NCBI RefSeq assembly: GCF_016865365.1
Contig: NZ_AP024469.1
Location: 921,001-985,000 of the forward strand
Source: Geobacter sp. SVR
GTDB lineage: Bacteria; Desulfobacterota; Desulfuromonadia; Geobacterales; Pseudopelobacteraceae
Direction of reading: 5' to 3'
Length of the DNA stretch: 64,000 nucleotides
The position numbers were made by a program, and so were the translations under genes. The notes below the pieces were generated by a model. It was given only the letters and a program-made list of their open reading frames with translations. It was not told where the DNA came from and ran no database searches. Positions 24,724 through 32,889 of this stretch are shown piece after piece. Within the stretch, counting starts at the first letter, position 1; each line of letters opens with the position of its first letter.

Positions 24724-25206
24724 ATGAACAAAGAGCACATCATTCAGCACATCATTGCCGAGCTTTCAGCCGATCTGGAGGTTTTCTCCTCCGCTGCCAG
24801 GGCGGCCCACGAGGCAGCCACGCATGAAGAATGCATACCGGACAACAAGTACGATACCACTGCCTTGGAGGCTTCCTATATAGCCCAGGGGCAAGCCAAC
24901 CGGGCCCAGGAGATCCGGGGCGCTTTAAAGGAGTACCAGGCCCTGACGCTGCATGAGTTCGATGACGAAAAGCCGATCCGGCTGACTGCCCTGGTTACCC
25001 TGGAGGACACCGACGGAAATCTCAGGAGGTTGTTTCTCGGCCCGCAGGCGGGGGGCAAGAAGATTGCCGACAGCAACGGGGAGATCGTCGTGATTACGCC
25101 GGCATCTCCTCTGGGGCGGTCGTTGCTGGGGTTGCGCACTGGCGACGAGGTCTGCGCACCCGGGAACGCTGCAGGCATGCCCTTTACCGTCGTCTCCGTC
25201 TCCTGA
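24724..25206 (+). CDS. GreA/GreB-family protein
   Basis: A 160-aa protein. The N-terminal helical region (residues 1-80: SADLEVFSSAARAAHEAATHEE..DNKYDTTALEASYIAQGQANRAQEIRGALKEY) has the length and position of the Gre coiled coil, although the usual acidic tip is not obvious. The C-terminal half fits the Gre FKBP-like domain (LVTLEDTDGNLRRLFLGP, VVITPASPLGRSLLGLRTGDEV). Typical GreA factors rescue backtracked RNA polymerase. Whether this variant does so is uncertain; it may belong to the GreA-like/Rnk group. The start codon choice (ATG 24724 versus TTG 24715) is weakly supported. Confidence 0.68.
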   Translation: MNKEHIIQHIIAELSADLEVFSSAARAAHEAATHEECIPDNKYDTTALEASYIAQGQANRAQEIRGALKEYQALTLHEFDDEKPIRLTALVTLEDTDGNLRRLFLGPQAGGKKIADSNGEIVVITPASPLGRSLLGLRTGDEVCAPGNAAGMPFTVVSVS

Positions 25207-25253
25207 GGGGGCAGATGGCCGTCAGAGGGGAGCGGCAGGTGGAGGCCGGAATC

Positions 25254-26567
25254 CTATGGCTCTTCGGTTGAACCGCTCGGATTCTCCAGGCTGAGGATGC
25301 CGGAACTCTCCTCATAGGCAAAAAGCTCCGCATAGCGACCCCACTCGATGGCCACCTGCAGCACCCGTTCCGCTTCATCCTCGCTCAAGAAATCCTCCAG
25401 TTCCCGCAGAAAGCGGTCCTCCCTGGCCCGGTTGCCGGGGCGCTCATCGAGCACTTTGCGTATGTGGGCCGCCAGGGTAACGTGCCTGATGAGATGTTCG
25501 GCAAATATCTCCTTGCGCCGTAGAATATCGGCATCGACGTAGCTTTTGCCCGAGGGGGTCAGTTCGGCATCTCCGCCTTCGATATGGGCAAAAGCAAGGA
25601 TGTCGAGCGCTTCGAGAAGCGGGAAGAGCTGATCCACGCCGAATCCCATCTGGTCGGCCAGCTCGGGCAGATCGGCCTTGCCGCTGTAGGGTTCGGCCGC
25701 CAGCGCCTCCAGCAGGCCGGCCAACTGGTTGACATGCGCCTCCGGGAGGCGGGAGGAGAGCGGTACCGCCTCCACTTTGGCGCCACGGGGACGCTTGGTC
25801 ATCAGGGCATAGACCTCATCGACGATCTGGCGGAACGCCGGTGCTTCGCGGTCGCGTGGCTGCGGCAACGGCACCGCCATTTCCGCGATTACCTGCCCCG
25901 GATTGCTCCCGAGAATCACGATCCGGTCGGCCAGCAGCACCGCCTCCTCGATGTTGTGGGAAACCAGCAGGATGCCCCTGGTGGGAATGCGGCGCTCCAG
26001 CCAGAGCTCGATCAGGTCGGTGCGGAGCGTCTCCGCCGTAAGTACGTCCAGGGCGGAAAAGGCCTCGTCCATCAGGAGCAGCGTCGGTTCGACAACCAGC
26101 GCACGGGCAAAGCCGACCCGCTGCCGCATCCCGCCGGACAGTTCCTTGGGGTAGGCGGACTCGAATCCGTCCAGGCCGATCAGGTCGATGGCGGCCAGGG
26201 CCCGGCGGCGGCGCTCCTCGCGGGGAACCCTCCTGGCCTCCAGGCCCAGCTCCACATTTTCCAGCACGGTCAGCCACGGAAAAAGGGCAAAGGTCTGAAA
26301 CACCATGGCCAGCCCCTCCACCGGGCCATCCACCGGCTTGCCGCAGTACAGGACCTCGCCCCCCTCCTGCTGCGTCAAACCCGAGATGATGCGCAGCAGC
26401 GTGGATTTGCCCGAGCCGGAGCGGCCGAGCAGGGCAACGATCTCCCCTTCGGCGATGGCAAGATTGACGCCGTCGAGAACCAGATGTTCGTCCCCCTCGC
26501 TTTTCTTGTATGACTTCCTGACATCGGTAAGTTTAAGCAGCGTATTGTTCCCTTGTAACGCTTCCAT
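25254..26567 (-). CDS. ABC transporter ATPase with AAA-associated C-terminal domain (nitrate/sulfonate type)
   Basis: A 437-aa protein. The N-terminal ABC domain has Walker A GRSGSGKST (48-56), Q-loop FQTFALFPW, signature LSGGMRQR and Walker B LLLMDEAFSALD, with D-loop/H-loop SHNIEEA. The last ~150 residues form the AAA-associated domain found on some NitT/TauT-type ATPases (LPELADQMGFGVDQLFPLLEALDIL.., EDFLSEDEAERVLQVAIEWGRYAELFAYEE). It lies 12 nt after the permease gene in the same operon. No substrate-binding protein is present. Substrate is therefore unknown; nitrate, sulfonate or cation families are candidates. Confidence 0.88.
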   Translation of the reverse strand: MEALQGNNTLLKLTDVRKSYKKSEGDEHLVLDGVNLAIAEGEIVALLGRSGSGKSTLLRIISGLTQQEGGEVLYCGKPVDGPVEGLAMVFQTFALFPWLTVLENVELGLEARRVPREERRRRALAAIDLIGLDGFESAYPKELSGGMRQRVGFARALVVEPTLLLMDEAFSALDVLTAETLRTDLIELWLERRIPTRGILLVSHNIEEAVLLADRIVILGSNPGQVIAEMAVPLPQPRDREAPAFRQIVDEVYALMTKRPRGAKVEAVPLSSRLPEAHVNQLAGLLEALAAEPYSGKADLPELADQMGFGVDQLFPLLEALDILAFAHIEGGDAELTPSGKSYVDADILRRKEIFAEHLIRHVTLAAHIRKVLDERPGNRAREDRFLRELEDFLSEDEAERVLQVAIEWGRYAELFAYEESSGILSLENPSGSTEEP

Positions 26568-26579
26568 GGTCAGTTCCTT

Positions 26580-28304
26580 TCAATCCAGGCGATATCTGGT
26601 CTGGCTGGTGGTATAGAGTCGCCGCCATACAAAACGGTTGAGCGCCACCACGTAGATGCTCATGGCCGCGATGCCGAGAACGATATGGGGGTAGTCCCCC
26701 TTTTCGGTCCATTGGGCGATGTAGGCCCCGAGGCCGGTGGCCGTGAGCCTGGTATCTCCCCAGTTGACCACTTCCGCCACGATGCTGGCGTTCCAGGTGC
26801 CTCCGGAGGCGGTCACCAGCCCGGTCAGCAGGGCAGGGAAGATGCCGGGCAGCAGCAGCCGTTTCCAGAGGCGCCATCCGGTGACGCCCAGGTTGCGGGC
26901 TGCCTCGCGCAGGTCGGTGGGAATGGCAGCCGCCCCTGCTATGACGTTGAAGAGAATGTACCACTGGGTTCCCAGGATCATGAGCGGCGCTGTCCAGATC
27001 TCCGGCGAGAGCCGATAGCGGACCATCAGGAAGACCGCCACCGGGAAGAAGAGGTTCGCCGGAAAGGCCGCCAGGAACTGGGCCAGCGGCTGTACCTTCG
27101 TCGACCAGCGCGGATTGAGGCCGATCATCACCCCCAGCGGCACCCAGATCAGGCACGCCAGCACCAGCAGAACCATGACGCGCACCAGGGTGATGAGGCC
27201 AAGCACGAAAACCGTGACGATCTCGGAGCGGTCAACGCCGGTACCGACGAACCTGACCAGGAGCCATATCCCCGCCGCAATGCCGCCCCAGAGGCCGATG
27301 TGCCATACGGCTGCCTGCAAGCCGTTCCGCAGCCGGGATGGCCGCGGGTGGCGTGCCGGCCGGCGCGGCGGTCGTGGCAACCGTTCGGCCAGGAAAGACC
27401 ACGCCCGATCGGCTTCCTGCAGTACGGCCCGCAGGAACCCGGCTCTTTTGAACAGGGTAAGCACCCACGACGAGGCGGTGTCCTGGCTTTCGGCCAGTTC
27501 GAACTTGAACTTTTCCGCCCAGGCCACCAAAGGTCTGAACAGGAGCTGGTCATAGATGAGGATGACCACCAGCATGGTGATGAGTGCCCAGGCAATGGCG
27601 CTCAAATTCTTGTCCCGGATGGCCTGAGCCACATACGAGCCGATACCGGGAAGCGTCACGGCTGTCTTGCCCACGGTGATAGCCTCCGAGGCCACCACGA
27701 AGAACCAGCCGCCCGAGACCGACATCATGGTGTTCCAGATCAGCCCCGGGGTGGCAAACGGTGCTTCCAGCCTCCAGAAACGCTGCCAGGGGGAAAGTCC
27801 GAACAGGATGGATGCTTCCTGAAGTTCCCGGGGAACGATGCGGAGCGATTGATAGAAGCTGAAGGCCATGTTCCAGGCCTGGGAGGTGAAGATGGCAAAG
27901 ATGGAGGCTGCCTCGACCCCCAGCAGACTGCCGGGGAACAGGGCGATGAAGCCGGTTACCGTGATCGACAGGAATCCCAATATCGGCACCGATTGCAGGA
28001 TGTCGAGAACAGGAATCAGCACGGCTTCCGCGCGCCGGCTTTTAGCTGCCAGGGTGGCATAGGTGAAGGTGAACAGCAGGGAACAGACCAGGGCCGCAGC
28101 CATGCGGAGCACGCTTCGCAGGGCATACAGAGGCAGATTCTGAGGGGCGAGCGAAAGGGGGAGCTGTTCCCCGGGGGTATAGGGGACCGCCATTTGCCGG
28201 CTTCCCCAGGCCATGAGTGTGATAATGCCCATGACGAGAAAGAAAGCCACCAGGTCCCAGAGATTGATACGCAGCTTCAGGTTTCGATTGTTCGAGGTTT
28301 CCAT
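26580..28304 (-). CDS. fused double ABC transporter permease
   Basis: This 574-aa protein has two BPD_transp_1 (TauC/SsuC-type) membrane domains in one chain. The first is about residues 70-270 (ending near TVGKTAVTLPGIGSYVAQAIRDKN) and the second about 340-560 (EAARNLGVTGWRLWKRLLLPGIFPALLTGL). A charged cytoplasmic linker (about 275-335, rich in RPPRRPARHPRPSR) joins them. The EAA loop for ATPase contact is present in both halves (RELQEASILFGLSPWQRFWRLEAPF and the one above). The fusion replaces the usual homodimer. ATG 28304 is used; ATG 28322 is an alternative. It is the first gene of the two-gene operon with the ATPase. Confidence 0.88.
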   Translation of the reverse strand: METSNNRNLKLRINLWDLVAFFLVMGIITLMAWGSRQMAVPYTPGEQLPLSLAPQNLPLYALRSVLRMAAALVCSLLFTFTYATLAAKSRRAEAVLIPVLDILQSVPILGFLSITVTGFIALFPGSLLGVEAASIFAIFTSQAWNMAFSFYQSLRIVPRELQEASILFGLSPWQRFWRLEAPFATPGLIWNTMMSVSGGWFFVVASEAITVGKTAVTLPGIGSYVAQAIRDKNLSAIAWALITMLVVILIYDQLLFRPLVAWAEKFKFELAESQDTASSWVLTLFKRAGFLRAVLQEADRAWSFLAERLPRPPRRPARHPRPSRLRNGLQAAVWHIGLWGGIAAGIWLLVRFVGTGVDRSEIVTVFVLGLITLVRVMVLLVLACLIWVPLGVMIGLNPRWSTKVQPLAQFLAAFPANLFFPVAVFLMVRYRLSPEIWTAPLMILGTQWYILFNVIAGAAAIPTDLREAARNLGVTGWRLWKRLLLPGIFPALLTGLVTASGGTWNASIVAEVVNWGDTRLTATGLGAYIAQWTEKGDYPHIVLGIAAMSIYVVALNRFVWRRLYTTSQTRYRLD

Positions 28305-28641
28305 GTATTCCATCCATTGCACGTGGTCGTGGCATATCCATGACGGTGCGGCTGCTGTCGCGGTTCATTGCGCAGAACGTCCCCCTTCGGGCGGCAGAAC
28401 TGCGACCGTGAGGGCCGTGCGCAACGGTATGGTGGTGTGCAGGTATCGGAGGAATAACAGGATTCCCCCCCTTTTGCGTTTATCCGATCACATCCGCGGT
28501 TTTCGGCCAAAGCAGGGAGGAAGCGTGGGGGTGCCGGGCGATCAACTCGGGAGTGACGGGATGTTGGAGATGTAACAGCGACTATGACTGTCCAAAGGGG
28601 ATAACCACCACCTTTCGTTCGTTTTTTTTCGTATTCCAAAT

Positions 28642-28669
28642 AAAAAAAGGCCACGGGAGAACCGTGGCC
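28642..28669 (-). terminator. intrinsic terminator of the candidate ncRNA
   Basis: The minus strand reads GGCCACGG-TTCTC-CCGTGGCC followed by seven Ts. The hairpin is followed by a T-run only in this orientation, which fixes the strand of the transcript. The sequence from 28305 to 28641, between this terminator and the permease start, shows no gene or motif I can support. Confidence 0.85.
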
Positions 28670-28850
28670 GGACGATAACGCGCCTCAATTCCCCACTCGT
28701 AGGTTTTCAGCAGTGCACAACGTAGGTCATCTGACCAGCTACCTTGGGTAAGGCCTTAATCCGGCAATACCTGGTCTACCCATTGGCGTCTTTCGACGTT
28801 TCCGGGCAGTAGCCTGTGTTTGTGCAAACGCCTCATGCTAACGAGGAACT
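28642..28850 (-). ncRNA. candidate structured non-coding RNA of about 200 nt
   Basis: On the minus strand a promoter-like TTGACT (28881-28886) is followed by a region with several complementary segments. TGCACAA/TTGTGCA (28820-28826 with 28714-28720) closes two arms: CGTC-GAAA-GACG (28787-28798) inside a CTA..CCC/GGGTAG stem, and GACCAG/CTGGTC (28771-28776 with 28733-28738) extended by compensating pairs. The transcript would end at the strong intrinsic terminator at 28642-28669. No ORF fits the region. It matches no riboswitch class I recognise. It could be an independent sRNA, a 6S-type RNA, or a leader of the ABC operon, although the terminator lies 338 nt before that operon. Confidence 0.5.
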
Positions 28851-29083
28851 ATCATGTAACTACTACCCTGCGATGGATAAAGTCAACGCTTTTCAGCAGC
28901 AAGCCGGATACTTCCTGACGCGGTCACCTTCATGCGGACTCGGTGCAACAGGATCTCCCGGAGAGAGCATTCAGTCCTCATGCGTGACGCCGCGAGCGGA
29001 TGGTGACAAAAGCGTGAAAGGTCCGGCTGTTGCACAGCATGCGCAAGGTGATACAGTTCAAGTAAAGCATGCGGGAGGATACC

Positions 29084-29527
29084 ATGAACATCCTGAAAGG
29101 TATCGCGGGTGGAGCATTGCTGCTGGTCGCGGCACAGGCCGTGCCGGTCGATGCTCCGGCGGGCAGCCGGCCGCAATGGCAGGTGCTGTTCGGCGACAAG
29201 GATTCACAAAACTCCTATGACAAGGCAAACGTGAAGAAAAACGGAAATATCATCACCGTTACCACCAGGATTGCCTATACCGCCAAGGGAAAGGCGGATG
29301 CGCTGGAGCTGTTGAAATACCCCCAGGGCTTTGACGACCTCGCCTACACCATCTACGTGCACGATACCAATTGCAGCGACATGATCAACAAACTGCGCAC
29401 GGTGACCCATTACAACAGCAAGGGGGCGGAGATCAGAAACGTGGACATGTCGGGCGTGGCGGAATGGGAAAAGATCCAGCCGGACTCGCTCATGGAAATG
29501 GTGGCAAATGCGGAGTGCCCGCGGTAG
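29084..29527 (+). CDS. secreted protein resembling surface-adhesin protein E
   Basis: A 147-aa protein with a signal peptide (residues 1-22, cut near VPVDA). A single domain follows the SAE/adhesin E pattern: QWQVLFGDKDSQNSYDKANVKKNGNIITVTTRIAY, a Cys in YVHDTNCSDMINKLRTVTHYNSKG, and a final IQPDSLMEMVANAECP whose Cys probably pairs with the first. Similar small periplasmic proteins are widespread, with unproven roles. ATG 29084 follows GGGAGGAT. It appears monocistronic, ending at the hairpin at 29583. Confidence 0.65.
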   Translation: MNILKGIAGGALLLVAAQAVPVDAPAGSRPQWQVLFGDKDSQNSYDKANVKKNGNIITVTTRIAYTAKGKADALELLKYPQGFDDLAYTIYVHDTNCSDMINKLRTVTHYNSKGAEIRNVDMSGVAEWEKIQPDSLMEMVANAECPR

Positions 29528-29582
29528 GCAGATGAAGCGCTGCTGGCTGAGTGCTGACCAAAGGCATGCAGGCTGGGTAAAG

Positions 29583-29604
29583 GGGCCGGATAGTTGTCCG
29601 GCCC
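29583..29604. terminator. hairpin between convergent genes
   Basis: GGGCCGGA-TAGTTG-TCCGGCCC is followed on the plus strand by a CTCCTTTTG stretch. It lies between the adhesin-E-like gene (+) and the cytochrome gene (-). Confidence 0.65.
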
Positions 29605-29626
29605 GCTCCTTTTGTGCCCGAAGTGC

Positions 29627-30304
29627 TTAGTCGCGTTGGTATCCCAGGGAGTCGTGGCAACTGGTGGTGCAGTTCCCCCCCTTGTCCGTGGCGGTGTAGG
29701 TGATGGTAACCGCTTCCGCGCCTTTGGCTCCCTTCGGCCGCATCAGGTAAAGCTGTTGGCTGGCATGGGCATCGTGGCAGGTGAGACAGGGGATGGCAGC
29801 GCCCTTCCTGCCGGCATGCAGGTAGTGCAGATTCTGCGTGCCGTCGCGGAATCCGGTCTTGGTGGTTTCCCGCTCTTTTACCAGCGCGCAATCGTGGCAT
29901 TCGAAGCAGAGTTTTTCCGGCTTGGCCCTGAGCAGTTTCCGGTGCGGCGAATTATGGGGGGCGTGGCAGCCAAGGCATTCGTTCGCCATGATGGGAGGGT
30001 GCACGCTCTTTTGGTTTGACTGGTTATCGTGGCACTCGTAGCACAGTGTGGCACTCCTGTCCTTGACGGCATAGAGGCTGTGATCGCTCTGATGGTTGCC
30101 GGGCCTGGTCTGGTGGCAGGGGGTGCATTCTTTGCCGGCCACCGCTTCGTGCACGTACCGGCCGGTAATCTTGCTCCGATGGCATTGATGGCAGGGCTTG
30201 CCGTTGGAAGGATCGATGGTCCCCTGTGCATCAGCCATAGAGGCGGGCATCTGAAAAATGACTGCAGGCAGAGCAAGCATCAAAGCGGCAAGGGTCTTTT
30301 TCAT
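29627..30304 (-). CDS. periplasmic multihaem c-type cytochrome
   Basis: A 225-aa exported protein (signal peptide to about residue 26, SMADA). It has six CXXCH haem-binding motifs (CHQCH, CTPCH, CYECH, CLGCH, CFECH, CLTCH) and a seventh, atypical CX3CH (CTTSCH) near the C-terminus. The spacing resembles doubled-CXXCH and DmsE/MtrA-like electron-transfer cytochromes. It would carry electrons in the periplasm, consistent with a metal-reducing lifestyle. It has no lipobox or membrane anchor. No partner oxidoreductase lies beside it, so its redox partners are unknown. Confidence 0.9.
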   Translation of the reverse strand: MKKTLAALMLALPAVIFQMPASMADAQGTIDPSNGKPCHQCHRSKITGRYVHEAVAGKECTPCHQTRPGNHQSDHSLYAVKDRSATLCYECHDNQSNQKSVHPPIMANECLGCHAPHNSPHRKLLRAKPEKLCFECHDCALVKERETTKTGFRDGTQNLHYLHAGRKGAAIPCLTCHDAHASQQLYLMRPKGAKGAEAVTITYTATDKGGNCTTSCHDSLGYQRD

Positions 30305-30545
30305 TCGGCCTCCCCTCCGGTAAAGGCGGAAACGCCCTCACCGATCCGTGAATGGTATACACCCACAACTGCGCTGTTTCTTCATTTGCCTGTCAATTTC
30401 CGGTCATGACCATCCGCGGCTCGACGTAGCGCAAAAGTGACAGTAAAAGAATACCCGGGGGTAGGAAAAATACAAGACAGGCTGAACCCGAGCGACATTC
30501 AGCATATGTCAGGGTACTTGTTCCGTTGTCAGGTGTTCGGAACAC

Positions 30546-31433
30546 TCATCCCCCGTAAACCTCGGGGGAGCCTGCCAGCGCCAGCCAAGCCTGTGCCGCG
30601 TGCGACAGATAACCGCCGCGCCGCCAGACCAGGGCCATGTGCCAGTAGATCGCGGGGTGCCCGACTGCGACGCGTTTCGTCAGGGGATGCGGCCGCTGTT
30701 CGGCGATCAAGCGTGGCAGCAGGGCAACGCCGAGCTTGGCGGCCACAAGCTCGATGATGAAATCGATCTGGCTCGACTGGGTCGCCACGCTGGGCGTGAA
30801 GCCGCTTGCCCGGCACGCCTCCAAAATGATGGGGTTGAGCGCAAACTCCGGTCCGTACAGGATAAACGGCATATCAGCCAACTCTTCGAAGGCGAGCGTG
30901 TCGCATTCAGCCAGTGGATGGTCGGCTGCCAGCAGGAGATCAATCGGTTCCCGTCGCACCTCCTGCCACTCGAATTCTTCACTGATCGGCAGCAGCGAAG
31001 CGGCCAGGTCCAGTTCACCGGCCAGTACCAGTTCTTCCAGGCGTTTGCTGCCATTCTCCACCAGTTTAATGTCCACATCCGGATAGCGGCTCCGATAGGC
31101 GGCAAACCAGCGGGCAAAAAGGGTGTTGCTGCCAATCAAGGGAAATCCCAGACGCAGGGTGCCCCCCGCAAGATTCCGCAATTCCTCCAATTCTATCTTC
31201 AAATCGTCGGCCTGCGCCAGGATCGTCAAGGCGCGACGGTAAACGATTTCGCCGGCCTCCGTCAGCCTGCTGCGGTGGCCGATCCGTTCGAGCAACCGGA
31301 GCCCCAGTTCATCTTCCAGCTGTTTGACCGCCTTGCTTACTGTCGATTGAGTCGCAAACACCGTCCTGGCGGCTCTCGAAAAACCCCCTTGACGAACCAC
31401 CTCGACCAATGCCCGCAATGTCCGGATTTCCAT
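30546..31433 (-). CDS. LysR-family regulator divergent from cidA/lrgB-like genes
   Basis: A 295-aa LysR regulator. The HTH lies in residues 1-60 (MEIRTLRALVEVVRQGGFSRAARTVFATQSTVSKAVKQLEDELG), followed by a LysR substrate domain (about 90-290; LRLGFPLIGSNTLFARWFAAYRSRYPDVD). It is read divergently from CidA/LrgB-like genes. That resembles the CidR-type arrangement in which a LysR protein responds to acetate or overflow metabolism, so it probably activates them. An interrupted palindrome at 31463-31480 in the divergent promoter is a candidate site. Confidence 0.9.
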   Translation of the reverse strand: MEIRTLRALVEVVRQGGFSRAARTVFATQSTVSKAVKQLEDELGLRLLERIGHRSRLTEAGEIVYRRALTILAQADDLKIELEELRNLAGGTLRLGFPLIGSNTLFARWFAAYRSRYPDVDIKLVENGSKRLEELVLAGELDLAASLLPISEEFEWQEVRREPIDLLLAADHPLAECDTLAFEELADMPFILYGPEFALNPIILEACRASGFTPSVATQSSQIDFIIELVAAKLGVALLPRLIAEQRPHPLTKRVAVGHPAIYWHMALVWRRGGYLSHAAQAWLALAGSPEVYGG

Positions 31434-31462
31434 TTTTATTCCATTTCTGAATTATTTCGAGT

Positions 31463-31480
31463 CATAAAATTCATTTTACG
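31463..31480. promoter_or_regulatory. candidate LysR operator
   Basis: CATAAAAT-TC-ATTTTACG is an 18-nt palindrome with one mismatch, 29 nt upstream of the LysR start in the divergent region. It shares the CATAAAATT.ATTT core with the site at 4332-4348 in front of the first LysR gene. Confidence 0.5.
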
Positions 31481-31530
31481 AATAGCATGATTCGCCCTAT
31501 GATGCAATCAAGCAAGCGAAAGGAGCTTCC

Positions 31531-31953
31531 ATGAACAGGTATCGACGTATGAGCGTTTGGCGGCGGCGCTGTCGTTCCAGCCGGTTGTTTCAGGCGCTTC
31601 TCATTCTGGGCTTCTGGCTGGGCGGCGAGATTATCGTGCGTTGGACCGGGCTGCCGCTTCCCGGAGCTATTGCAGGATTGTTCATCATGCTCGCTTTGCT
31701 GGGAAGCGGGCGGCTCAGCATTGGAACGGTGCGCCGCGGAGCGCAGTGGTTTCTGGCCGAGATGCTTCTCTTCTTCGTGCCCGCAGTGCTGGCGGTGCTG
31801 GATCATCCGGAGTTACTCGGTCTGCTGGGGCTGAAGATCCTGGCGGTAATCGTGCTGGGCACGCTGATCGTCATGATTGTCACGGCAACGGTCATGGACG
31901 TTTGTTTTCGCCTGAGCGTCGCCGGGAAGGGGCATGCCGATGTCGCAGAGTAG
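31531..31953 (+). CDS. CidA/LrgA holin-like membrane protein
   Basis: A 140-aa protein with four predicted membrane helices. The family hallmarks are LILGFWLGGEIIVRWTGLPLPGAIAGLFIMLALL (TM1-TM2 with the GLPLPG turn), VRRGAQWFLAEMLLFFVPAVLAVL and a last hydrophobic helix. CidA/LrgA proteins are holin-like and influence murein hydrolase activity and lysis; newer work links them to pyruvate/acetate movement. The basic N-terminus (MNRYRRMSVWRRRCRSSR) is longer than usual. It overlaps the LrgB-like gene by 20 nt. Confidence 0.85.
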   Translation: MNRYRRMSVWRRRCRSSRLFQALLILGFWLGGEIIVRWTGLPLPGAIAGLFIMLALLGSGRLSIGTVRRGAQWFLAEMLLFFVPAVLAVLDHPELLGLLGLKILAVIVLGTLIVMIVTATVMDVCFRLSVAGKGHADVAE

Positions 31954-32641
31954 CGACTGGCTGTTCAGGGCGCTATGGTGGTCAGTGTTGACCATTGCGC
32001 TCTACATGTTCGGGAAAGCGTTGTACCGCCGCTGGCCCAGCTGGTGGTCGTCGCCGTTGTTGGTGGCGCCGCTGCTGTTGATCATGGCTGCGCTCGCGTC
32101 TCATGTGACTTATCGGGAGTATAGCCGGGGGACGCACTGGCTGGTCGCCCTGCTTGCCCCGGCAACGGTCTCGTTTGCCGTTCCGATCTACGAACAGCGC
32201 ATGCTGATACGTCGGCACTGGCTGCCGCTACTCGTCGGAGTACTGGTGGGGAGTATCACGGCGATAGTCTCTTCATGGCTACTGGCGCGTCTGTTCGGAC
32301 TGAGTGATCTCGTACGTCTGAGTCTGCTGCCGCGCTCCCTGAGCACCCCCTTTGCCATGACCGTTTCAGGCGATCTCGGCGGTGCACCGGCGCTTACCGC
32401 TGTGTTCGTGGTAATTACCGGCGTTTTGGGTGCGGCGATGGGGGAGGGGCTGCTCAACTGCCTGCCGCTGCGATCTGTTCTGGCGCAAGGGGCGCTCTTC
32501 GGCATGGGCGCCCACGGGGCTGGTACTGCCAAGGCGCACCAGATTGACGGGGAAATCGGTGCCATTGCAGGGCTCGTCATGGTGCTCGTCGGCATGCTCA
32601 ATGTCCTGGCTGCTCCGCTGCTTGCCCATATCCTGCACTGA
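31934..32641 (+). CDS. LrgB/CidB-family membrane protein
   Basis: A 235-aa protein with about seven membrane helices. The LrgB signatures are SPLLVAPLLLIMAALASHVTYREY, LLAPATVSFAVPIYEQ, LLPRSLSTPFAMTVSGDLGGAPALTAVFVVITG and LFGMGAHGAGTAKA. It partners the CidA/LrgA-like protein encoded just upstream, with which it overlaps. ATG 31934 is favoured by GGAAGGGG at 31924-31932; ATG 31940 is possible. The 32642-32889 gap after it holds no visible feature apart from an AT-rich lead into rdgC. Confidence 0.88.
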   Translation: MPMSQSSDWLFRALWWSVLTIALYMFGKALYRRWPSWWSSPLLVAPLLLIMAALASHVTYREYSRGTHWLVALLAPATVSFAVPIYEQRMLIRRHWLPLLVGVLVGSITAIVSSWLLARLFGLSDLVRLSLLPRSLSTPFAMTVSGDLGGAPALTAVFVVITGVLGAAMGEGLLNCLPLRSVLAQGALFGMGAHGAGTAKAHQIDGEIGAIAGLVMVLVGMLNVLAAPLLAHILH

Positions 32642-32889
32642 TGTGCATGGTGCCCAACCTGCCTCTTGTAGCCCGGTGCTATGGGGCGGGAGACTTCTGC
32701 TATTCATCGCCGTATTTTGTGGCTGATCCCCCTTATCCCCCGGATGGCCGGAATGCTGTTCAGTTCCTGTTCGATGTATATTCCATCGGAGGCACATGAT
32801 GCAGTTGAGCGTGGCGCATTGCCCGAAAATGTGCCATAATGCCCCGCTCAAAATCATACCCATACCGATGAAAGGATGTATCAGTTCAG

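Noticed and set aside
28642-28850. c-di-GMP-I (GEMM), cobalamin, TPP or SRP RNA as identity of the structured region
   Set aside because: Their signature cores (for example the GEMM GGCAAACC block, the B12 box GCCACTG and the SRP GGAAGGAAGCA loop) are absent.
28816-29220. 134-aa plus-strand ORF overlapping the adhesin-E-like gene
   Set aside because: It runs through the promoter region of the minus-strand RNA and the better-supported secreted protein start at 29084.
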